From: Synaphobranchus kaupii
Taxonomy: Eukaryota > Chordata > Actinopteri > Anguilliformes > Synaphobranchidae
NCBI GenBank assembly: GCA_029718625.1
Contig: CM056380.1
Span: 19,967,923-20,031,922, forward strand
Direction: 5' to 3'
DNA length: 64,000 bases
Below the pieces are notes generated by a model. It worked only from the letters and a program-made list of their open reading frames with translations, had not been told where the DNA came from and did no database searches. Position numbers and translations under genes: made by a program. Shown piece after piece: positions 56,014-64,000 of this stretch (positions are counted from its first letter, which is position 1; the number at the start of each line of letters is the position of its first letter).

Positions 56014-57078
56014 TTCTACTGTCCCCTGCTGTAGACCTTGTAAAACACAAGTAACCATGAATCATTGTACAAGCAATTACAGACCCATATCAAATCTTCC
56101 TTTCTTAAAGTGATGGTCAAGGGATTCTAAACTTCAAATAACCACGACATATCACAGAGGGATGTATCCACTACACACCCACCAAATATCTTTTCAAGAA
56201 AATGTGAATAGGTATATTAATATACATCTCAAAGTCAGCTAATAAACTCAGTCTTGGAAGGACTCAGGATTGTAGGGGTGTGGTCTAAATCCACGCCCTC
56301 AACCTGAGTGCCATCAACGTCATCCAGCCCTACATGTTTGAACCACAGAACTGTTCATATACAGTTCTGTGGTTTGAACCATAGGTTTGAACCCGGCGAG
56401 GAAATTAATGCAATCAATTCAAAGTAAAATACAGCGCGGCTGCTATCCAGAGATAAATATCACACGCAAGCTCGCAATAAAAGTTAAGTTAACTTAAACG
56501 CTCAGCAGAGTATTGCAACCATTTGATCTAACGTTAGTCTATTTAAAGCAAGCTTAATTGCAAGGTGACGTTTCACCACATGCGTGTTCCACACAAATCA
56601 TTAAATAATGGTAGGTTTTATCGTGTTTTTAAAATTTATTTAAAGGCCCATTCATTAATTTCGGTCGCTAATCGAACGTCAATTACGTGCATGGCAACTA
56701 AGTACTTTGGTGGATAATGGTTCTCGTCATATTTTTGTTACTGTAACCAGCCACTGAACAATACGAGAAAACCATTTCCAAGGCATGGTTTATTTTGCAA
56801 AATCTTAACTTTCTATTATTTTCGATATATTATCTGACGAATGAGCAGTGCAAGTTAAATGACATGTGAGTAATTAGTTCATTTTCATGCTGAGCTGTGC
56901 AAGGAGCAAGCTAATGTTACTAGCTAACACCACAGAGGGATGGATAAAAAGGTGAAAGATTGGGAGAGGGATAAGGAGAGCGGGGGAAAAAAATAAGCAC
57001 TTTAGCTAACTATTCCAAATCCAAATGCTGATAACGTGTACAACTATTCTCAAGGGCAAACAAAACGAGCGTTTGGTT
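56014..57078. other. Unassigned DNA with one perfect hairpin
   Basis: No gene. At 56,341-56,374, AACCACAGAACTGT and its exact inverse are separated by six bases (TCATAT). The rest is mixed AT-rich DNA without recognisable elements. Confidence 0.5.
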
Positions 57079-57343
57079 CATTACATTACAGTCATTTAGC
57101 AGACGCTTTTATCCAAAGCGACATACAATAAGTGCATACAGAAGCGTCATCGAAATCACTACAGAACAGACAAGACCAAGCATATCCTTCCCATAATGTA
57201 GTAGCTATCCCTAGTAATGAACGTTGAATGTAGTTCACAGTAAGCCGTGGGTAAATCAGCTATACTACACTTCTATTCAAAATATTGTAAACAGACAGGA
57301 AAACACAGGGAACTAGTACCATGTATGTAGATTAGAATATCAG

Positions 57344-58078
57344 TCAAGATGGAGTCTGAAGAGATGTCTTCAGGCCATGACGGAATGCAGGCAGGGTTAG
57401 CGTAGAACGTAGGGGAAGGGGAAGTTCATTCCACCACTGAGGAGCCAGGGTGGAAAAGCTCCGCAGTCGGGACGAACGAGAGCCATTGACATGGGGGGGG
57501 GGGGGGAAGTGCGAGTCGACCCTGCTGTAGAAGAGCGAAGTGGTCGAGCAGGAACATAGTTCTGGATTAAGTCCTGCAGGTAGGCGGGGGCCTGTCCTAT
57601 TGGGTGCAGTGTAGGCCAGGGTCAGACCTTTGAACCTGATCCTGGCTCCAACTGGCAGCCAGTGGAGTGACCTCAGCAGGGGGGTTACATGGGAAAATTT
57701 CGGGAGGTTGAACACAAGCCGGGCAGCTGCATTCTGGATCTGTTGAAGAGGCAGAATGGCACAGGCCGGTAGGCTTGCGAGCAGGGAGTTGCAGTAGTCC
57801 AGGCGTGAGGTGACCATGGTCTGGACAAGAAGCTGGGTGGAGTAGGTGGTCAGGTACGGTCGAATCCTCCTGATGTTGTACAGGAGGAACCTGCAGGACC
57901 GTGCCGTCGCCCTGATGTGCTCTTTGAAGTCCAGCCGGTCGTCCAGGACCACCCCCAGGTTCCTTGCTGAGCGGGAGGCAGCCACCACGGTCCCGTCAAC
58001 GGTGATGGAGAGGTCATGTAGTGGGGAGATCTTGTATGGCATGAAGAGGAGCTCTGTCTTGTCAAGGTTGAGCTTCAA
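57344..58078 (-). pseudogene. L2 reverse transcriptase, thumb and C-terminal part
   Basis: 244 codons from MKLNLDKTELLFMPYKISPL through RNLGVVLDDRLDFKEHIRAT and VTSRLDYCNSLLASLPACAI to STLAPQWWNELPLPLRS. KLNLDKTE follows the YADD box, which lies upstream in another frame (SYADDTQL at about 58,170-58,195). LGV.LD and SRLDYCNSLL are typical of L2 and CR1 RTs. A poly-G run at 57,495-57,507 falls in the sequence coding for PPPPH and may cause a local shift. Confidence 0.88.
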
Positions 58079-58190
58079 GTGATGGGTAGCTATCCACTCA
58101 GAGATGTCAACCAGACAAGCAGATATCCTCTCCTTAACCTGTGGGGTACAGGGAGGGAAAGAGAGGAAGAGTTGAGTATCATCAGCATAG

Positions 58191-58652
58191 CTATGGTATG
58201 AGAAGCCAATGTGAATGAATTACTGAACCAAGAGACTTAGTATAAATAGAGAACAGCAGAGGACCCAGTACAGATCCCTGCGGGACTCCTGTAGACAGGG
58301 GATGGGGTGCAAAGACGGAACCCTTCCAGGAGACTTGGTAGGATCTATCAGTGAGATACGATACAAACCAAGAGAGGGCAGTCCCAGAAATGCCCATCTC
58401 AGCGAGTGTGGAGATCAGGAGTTTGTGGTTGACCGTGTCGAACGCCGCAGACAGGTCAAGGAGAATCAGAACAGAGGAGAGGGAGGAGGCTCTAGCAGTG
58501 GCGAGTGCCTCAGTCACGGCCAGGAGAGCAGTTTCAGTGGAATGGCCGGTTCTGAAGCCGGACTGATGCGGGTCAAGCAGGTTGTTCTGGTGGAGAAAAA
58601 CAGACAGTTGGTTAAGGACAGCTCGTTCAAGAGTTTTGGACAGGAAGGGCAA
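58191..58652 (-). pseudogene. L2 reverse transcriptase, fingers and palm
   Basis: 153 codons: PFLSKTLERAVLNQLSVFLH, LDPHQSGFRTGHSTETALLA, LDLSAAFDTVNHKLLISTLA (first catalytic Asp) and LSTGVPQGSVLGPLLFSIYT. The frame shifts at about 58,200, just before the YADD motif carrying the other two catalytic Asp residues. Reverse transcriptase for target-primed retroposition; inactive here. Confidence 0.9.
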
Positions 58653-59602
58653 GAGAGATACAGGACGGTAGTTCCTGACATCAGAGGGGTCCAGGCTAGT
58701 TTTTTTAAGGAGTGGGGTTACACAGGCAGTTTTAAAGGCAGCAGGAACATGGCCACAGATTAGGGAGGTGTTGATAATGGAGGACAGATATGGAAGGAGC
58801 TCAGCGGATATAGACTGGAGGACTGCTGAAGGTATGGGGTCCAGCGGACAGGTGATTGCGCGTCACCAGCTGGAGCACATATGCGTCCTCCAGAGTCTTG
58901 AAGGACGACAGTGTAGCGATGGGTTCAGTATGGGGGATGTGGGGTGTCACCGGATGCGTGAAGGAGTTCCGGATGGTGGCCACCTTCCCCTCAAAGTGGG
59001 TCAGGAAGTAATCTGCAGAGAGGGAGGAGGGTGAGGTGGGTGGAGGGGGGATGAGCTGGGAGGAGAAGGTGGAAACGTGTTTACGTGGATTAGATACGCA
59101 TGCGTTCATTTTAGACTGGAAAAATTAAGTTTTAGCTGATGTGGTTGCAGCTGTAAAGGCTGCCAGCAGAGTGTGATAGGAGGCCAGGTCATCTGGGGAT
59201 CTGGATTTCCTCCACTTTCTCTCAGCGGCTTGCAGCATGGTTCTGCTGGATCTGAGAGAATCCGTCAGCCACGGGGAGGGGGGGTGATGGTCCAGCTGGT
59301 TTGGAGACAAGAGGACATAGTGAGTTGAGAGACTGAGAGAGGCATGAGTTAAACACGGAGGTGGCGACATCAATAGGCATTTTAGCAAAGGTAGCAGGAG
59401 GAGGAAGTGCAGAGAGAGCAGAAGTAGTGAGAGAGGAGTGCGAGAGGGTGCGGAGATTTCTCCTGAGCATAACTGGGTGGGTTGTTAGCGGAGTTGAGGG
59501 AGAGTGGGCAGGAGAGAGAGAATTAAATAAAGAAATGGTCCGATACGTGGAGCGGGGTCACCGTGAGTTCAGATGTGGCGCAACTCCTGGTGAGTACACG
59601 GT

Positions 59603-60160
59603 CTAGTTGGTTACCAGCCTTGTGGGTGGCAGACGATGGGACTGAGTGAGGGTGAAGGACTGGAGGAGTGAGGTGACACTGGATAGCTGGGAACTGTCTG
59701 GTTGGAGGTTGAAGTCTCCCAGTAGGATTACAGGGGTGCCATCCTCAGGGAAGGAGCTCAGGAGAGTGTCCAGTTCATCCAGGAAAGCGCCGAGCGGACC
59801 TGGAGGGTGATAGAGAACAACAATGTTAAGTGCAGATGGGTGAGTTACAGTGACTGCATGAAACTGAATGGAAGAGATATTCAGGCAGTGTATAGTGGGA
59901 ATAGAGAATTTCCAGGATGTGGAAATGAGCAAACCAGTACCTCGGCCAGAGGCCTTGGGGGTGTGGGAGAAGGAGTAGCCAGCAGACAGAGCAGCTGGAG
60001 TGGCTGTGTTCTCGCGAGTGATCCAGGTCTCAGTGAGAGCCAGGAAGTGGAGGGACTTCACCTTGGCATAGGCAGTGATGAAGTCAGCTTTCTGGACAGC
60101 AGTTCCATAGTCCACCCACCACTGAGAGCTCCTTATGAGAGGACAGCCGGGGTAGCGCCT
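59603..60160 (-). pseudogene. L2 APE-type endonuclease
   Basis: Includes SLHFLALTETWITRENTATP (catalytic Glu), SFSHTPKASGRGTGLLIS, VTHPSALNIVVLYHPPGPLG and PVILLGDFNLQPD (Asp and Asn). The N-terminal piece VVGGLWN lies in another frame at about 60,100-60,125. The C-terminal SDH motif is not intact in this frame. Makes the first-strand nick in active elements. Confidence 0.88.
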
Positions 60161-60320
60161 GCGGTGGTTCAGACTTCAGACAGGATTTCTTAGTGGAACA
60201 GGACGGTTTTATTCGCCTCAAACTATGGGAGGAGTTATGTAATGAGATCAAAGTATGTATTGGTTGTGGTTTCATGTCTATGTCTCCATGGACCCATTTT
60301 GACTCCACCCTTTTTTTCAG

Positions 60321-60865
60321 CATACAGGATTAAAGGGTAACAAAACACGCTGGTTTCACTAGACCCGCCTGCTTTTGAAATTCGAAAAATGCCTAAATCT
60401 GGGCGTGATAAGATGGTAATATAGGGGCTGAGCTCCAGGTATCAAACCACGCCCCAGCACTTTTTTTTCACTAGTAGCCAAAAGCTCATTTCTACTCTGG
60501 ACAGCACTCACAGTGGCTGCTTTGTTTCTCTCTCTCTCTCACTTGCTACCTCTCACTCATGGTGCTGCCATGCCTTGTTTGAGCTTATAATGATGCGGCC
60601 AGCAAACAGAAAATCACACGCTGTCCAAATAGTTACCCATGCCATGGAGGCTACTCATTTTATCGTTTTAGCCATCAGTGTGTACAGGATCGGTTGTCGA
60701 AACCAACCTTTAGAACCTTTAGAAATCTTTTGCTGGCGTCATAAATAACGTAGCCTACAGTTCCATTGGTGGTACTCTCGAATTCTGTGGGAATTTCAAA
60801 CATCTTTTTTATTTTTTATTTTGCACCATAAACAAATATAAACAATTGTTTCGAGAAAAAAACGA
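60321..60865. other. Unassigned DNA between two LINEs
   Basis: No gene. Contains CACGCCCCAGCAC and a TCTCTCTCTC tract at 60,527-60,540. No terminal repeats recognised. Confidence 0.5.
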
Positions 60866-62090
60866 TCTATACAGTGCTGGGAGAGGAAGGAAGCCCAGAG
60901 GGCTTATACAAAGTCCTTTCCCATCATAAGAAAAAAACTATTATTTGCAAAACAAAAAATAAGAAAGGAAAATAAAAGAAAAGAAGCATACATAGGTATG
61001 ACAGAGGATGCAACACAGAGAAAAAAAAAATAATAATAATAATAAAATAAAAACAAAAATAAAAAAAATAAATTTTAAATAAAATAAATCAAAAAACAAA
61101 TTTTAAAAAAAGACAACAAAGTTAGCACACAAAGGACGTCGCTCCAAGGCTCAAGACATGATTAGACTCTTTTTAAGCTGAATCCTAAAGGTAGCCAGAG
61201 AGGTAGATGACTTTAGAGACGGAGACAGGGCATTCCAAAATTTGGGACCCCTGAAGTTAATGCAATATTGATGTTTGGATGTTCGACAGAAAGGTAAATG
61301 GAAATCATTTCTTTGTCTAGTTGGATATGAGTGAAAATCAGAAGAGGGGCTAAAGAGATTATGAAGAGAAACAGGAAGATTTTGTTTACAGTTTAGGTAT
61401 TTGTAAATGAACAGACACGTTTGGAAGACATTTAGCTTATCAATTGACAGAATTGAATATTTCTTAAAGAGTGGACCAGATGGTTCCTGAGAATTGGAGT
61501 GAGAAATCATTCTCATAAATCTCTTCTGTATGATGAGTAACTTACTGAGATAGGAAGGATATGTAGCAGCCCAAACAATATTGCAATAGTTCAGATAAGG
61601 GAAGATGAAGCTATAATATAAAGTTAGATAAGAGGAAGGGTGAATAAGTGAGCAAACTTTTCCCAAAATGCCGAGCATTTTCATAGATCTCCTGCAAACG
61701 TGATCAATATGATTTTTCCAGCTGAGATTTTCATCAATGATGATTCCTAAAAATTTAATATGTGGCACTTGCGGAATTTCCTTTCCATTTATCAATATTT
61801 TGGATTTGTCTTTGAGGTAAGATTTGTTTTTATTGCAGAAGATCATGAAATTGCATTTGCTGATGTTGAGAGTAAGCTTGTTCAATTCAAACCATTTATA
61901 CACAGCAGACATTTCCTCATTCACAGACGTTATCAGTGATTTAAAGTCATCATGACAAGCTATCAGATTGGTGTCATCAGCAAACAGGATAGGAAGAACA
62001 TTTTTACTGGTGGAAGCCAAATCATTAATATAAATCAAAAATAATAAAGGGCCAAGGATCGAACCCTGGGGCACAGAGTTAATTTGACAG
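60866..62090 (-). mobile_element. LINE with intact 307-codon RT remnant, 5'-truncated
   Basis: 3' UTR at 60,866-61,140 with A-rich and TAA repeats (61,020-61,110). The minus-strand frame 61,151-62,074 is open for 307 codons from the PQGS box to the stop. The 5' end is truncated just upstream of the PQGS box, where reading continues (INSVPQGSILGP) only to about 62,090. Less decayed than any other LINE here, so probably the youngest. Confidence 0.85.
61151..62074 (-). pseudogene. Non-LTR reverse transcriptase C-terminal half
   Basis: Open frame with PQGSILGPLLFLIYINDLAS, LPILFADDTNLIACHDDF (catalytic FADD), LNKLTLNISKCNFMIFCNK, IKFLGIIIDENLSWKNHIDH, YSFIFPYLNYCNIVWAATYP and FRGPKFWNALSPSLKSSTSL. 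These are the RT palm, thumb and C-terminal blocks of Jockey-superfamily LINEs. The endonuclease and fingers are missing. No internal stop or shift. Clade (Crack, Daphne, Rex or CR1-like) not resolved by eye. Confidence 0.9.
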
Positions 62091-62138
62091 TTGTGTTTAT
62101 TTTATGATTATTATATTATTTTATCTCTATATTGTGAC

Positions 62139-62486
62139 TAGGGGTGCAACGAATAATCAACGTTGTCGACGAAAATCGATGACCAAATTAGTTGCCAACT
62201 AATTTAATTGTTGATTCGTTGGTGACGTCATTGCGTGTGTTTTTCACGCTGTGGAGCTGAATTAAACACATCGTTTTTTCCGGTGCTGATGATGGAAGTA
62301 GCTAAGGAGTGAGACATCTTGCTTCCTTCTCATCTTTGTTGAGAGGTGCACATGCGCATTTCACTCTTAACGCGGCCAAAAAGGCTGTGAACTGGAACTG
62401 CAAAGCTGACCTTGCCTGGCATGGGAGCACATCAGTTTTGCTGGAGCATCTGAAGAGGAGGCACGTTCCTCTTCAGTAGGTAATGT
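62139..62486 (+). mobile_element. hAT transposon 5' part with BED zinc-finger remnant
   Basis: TAGGGGTGCAACGAATAATC at 62,139 is a typical hAT end. 62,375-62,476 encodes NAAKKAVNWNCKADLAWHGS followed by VLLEHLKRRHVPLQ, a BED finger with His pair (H..RRH) intact but one of the two Cys replaced by Trp (NWNC instead of CxxC). The rest of the transposase and the right end are absent; the long-armed element begins at 62,497. Confidence 0.7.
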
Positions 62487-62496
62487 TAATCAGATC

Positions 62497-63219
62497 AAAA
62501 ACGTCTACGACGTAAAAAAAGCCAAGTTACTCACACATAGCCTACATAGCGCTGTCCATAAGTTCTTAATTCCAACTTGCAAAAACTAGGCCTGCCTTTA
62601 AAAGTATTGATATCAAAATGTGGCCAAGTTACAACTAACAATATTGCCTATCGTAGCTCACACTAAATAAGCTAGCTCAAAGCAATGCTATCCAAACTTT
62701 CCTAAATTATTTAATGCAACTTGGCCCTGTGTTTCTTCTTCTTTGCATGTGAAGAGATTGTGCCTCATGGAACAACATATGATTTCAATGAATGTTTTTA
62801 ACAGTTGATGAATAATTACACTCCAGAAAGGATATGGTTGTACTTTGTTGGTAAGTTTACTTTAGAAAATGTACAGGTTTTAAAATGTTAACTGCTGCTA
62901 CAGCATTCTTTACAATTCACAAACAGGCATTTATATGAAGAAACATCATGTACAATAGAGAAAGGGGTGATGAATAAATAAATGCAGATAAAAATGAGTA
63001 ATATTTTTACCTAGAAAATAGCGTACATAAAGCATCTTTACAAACGTGTCCAGACATGTTTGTGGGTCAGATGGTGGTAAATAAGTAATAGTACCAATTT
63101 TCTTAACATAATAGTATTTATGATATTTGCAAACAGAATTTTGTGAACACAAGGATATCTATGCTCTGTAGGACCACACAGGTTTTGATAGAAATCCAAA
63201 TAAATAAATCAATAAATAC

Positions 63220-63250
<31 letters not shown>

Positions 63251-64000
63251 ATTTTATTCATTCTGTGCTTTCCATAGACCCAAAGCAGTGGATGCAGACA
63301 ATTGTTCAAACATGCCCTATAGTGTAGTAATTTTTCTGTTTAATTTCTAAGTGCAACACATCTGAATCAGAGTATTTCCACTATAAATAATTTTCATTTT
63401 GCAGTTTAATGTGGCACATACAGTTTCATTGACCACATTCTCTTGAGATGGTAAGATGAAGAAACACAGGGCCAAGTTGCATTAAATAATTTAGGAAAGT
63501 TTGGATAGCATTGCTTTGGAATAGAGCTAGTTTATTTAGTGTGAGCTACGATAGGCAATATTGTTAGTTGTAACCACATTTTGATATCAAGACTTTTAAA
63601 GGCAGGCCTAGTTTTTGCAAGTTGGTATTAAGAACTTATGGGCAGCGCTATGTAGGCTATGCGTGAGTAACTTGGCTTTTTTTACGTCGTAGACGTTTTT
63701 GATCTGATATCACTTATTTTTTATAGCTAACTAATGATGAATAATGCATGAAGATAAACACGGAGAGAGACATGCATTCCAAAGAAATGTATGCAGACAT
63801 TCGCTTAACCATAACACCCTCTATTGACAAAAATGAGAACAGTTATCCTATTACAGACAGCACACAATTACATTAAAAGAGTTTGTAGATGAGCAGTATT
63901 TAATGTGTAATGAAATACAATGAACAGCACCACCTGAGCTATGGATCATGAAGAAGCATGTAAATTAATGAACCAAGTCTACATGGAGACATACATGCAC
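62497..64000. mobile_element. Long-armed inverted-repeat element, copy B (runs off window)
   Basis: Left arm 62,497-62,760 and right arm from about 63,450 are inverses (AAAAACGTCTACGACG, CCAAGTTGCATTAAATAATT). The central part 62,800-63,320 is the inverse of 42,800-43,000 joined to 43,757-44,080 in copy A, which shows the pre-insertion state for the LTR and SINE. The left arm is truncated by about 350 bp. A TAA microsatellite lies at 63,222-63,249. Confidence 0.8.

Larger units (their letters stand above)
57079..60320 (-). mobile_element. L2-type LINE, nearly full length, frameshifted
   Basis: 3' tail ATTACATTACAGTCATTTAG followed by CAGACGCTTTTATCCAAAGC at 57,079. Going 5' on the minus strand: RT C-terminal region (57,344-58,078), YADD box near 58,175, RT palm (58,191-58,652), linker (58,770-59,480) and APE endonuclease (59,603-60,160), with a 5' part to about 60,320. 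Domain order EN-linker-RT matches L2. It is about 3.2 kb, close to a full element, but has at least five frame breaks. Confidence 0.9.

Noticed and set aside
58302..59606. Plus-strand frames of 70-153 codons
   Set aside because: They are antisense shadows of the minus-strand L2 coding sequence.

Overview
This is nuclear DNA from a ray-finned fish, almost certainly a teleost. The supporting signs are vertebrate exon-intron genes, Sleeping Beauty-type Tc1 inverted repeats, L2, I-type and DIRS retroelements, Penelope-like elements with GIY-YIG nucleases, and many hAT, Harbinger and piggyBac derivatives. The species cannot be named from the sequence. All protein-coding host sequence I can support amounts to seven short exons on the + strand; almost everything else is intron or intergenic DNA built from nested mobile elements.

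Host genes. Positions 117 to 26,143 hold six consecutive coding exons of an RBMS-family RNA-binding protein (rbms2 is the best paralog guess): the C-terminal half of RRM1, all of RRM2, and the first part of the C-terminal region. Reading phases match at all five junctions and all sites are GT-AG. The N-terminal exons lie left of the window. The remaining 3' exons are not visible, and a run of exactly 500 N lies at 31,440-31,939. At 48,769-48,865 there is one exon of an ATF2/ATF7-type bZIP factor, with residues matching ATF7. RBMS2 and ATF7 both lie on human 12q13, which supports the paralog calls.

Layout. 176-5,249 (intron): old dispersed repeats, including a family with a tRNA-like head. 5,342-24,456 (large intron): a 28-bp minisatellite; a three-layer nest at 7,776-12,527 (Sleeping Beauty-type element, LTR pieces, piggyBac); a GC-rich island at 12.55-12.95 kb; a hAT MITE; LTR-like sequences; an I-type LINE with RNase H broken by a fold-back element; a Penelope-like element; and a 1.9-kb solo LTR. 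26,144-48,768: a DIRS-like element containing a Harbinger copy, the assembly gap, a mariner-size TIR element containing two further layers, inverted CGTTTCGACACGGG motifs, two tandem tRNA-headed repeats (one split by a hAT with an exact 8-bp duplication), and a 3-kb element with arms of about 620 bp that contains a solo LTR and a SINE. 48,866-64,000: hAT MITEs, a 3.7-kb piggyBac-like element carrying a second Harbinger copy, an older LINE interrupted by an L2, a nearly full-length but frameshifted L2, another LINE reverse transcriptase, and a second copy of the long-armed element running off the end.

The host exons appear intact and under constraint, while the introns act as a stratified insertion record. 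Several insertions can be ordered because an unoccupied copy of the same target lies elsewhere in the window. I found no operon, CRISPR array, complete novel gene or intact transposase. The most unusual material is the structural repeats (tRNA-headed family, palindromic Tc1 derivative, long-armed inverted-repeat family) and the apparent loss of the rbms 3' end at the assembly gap.
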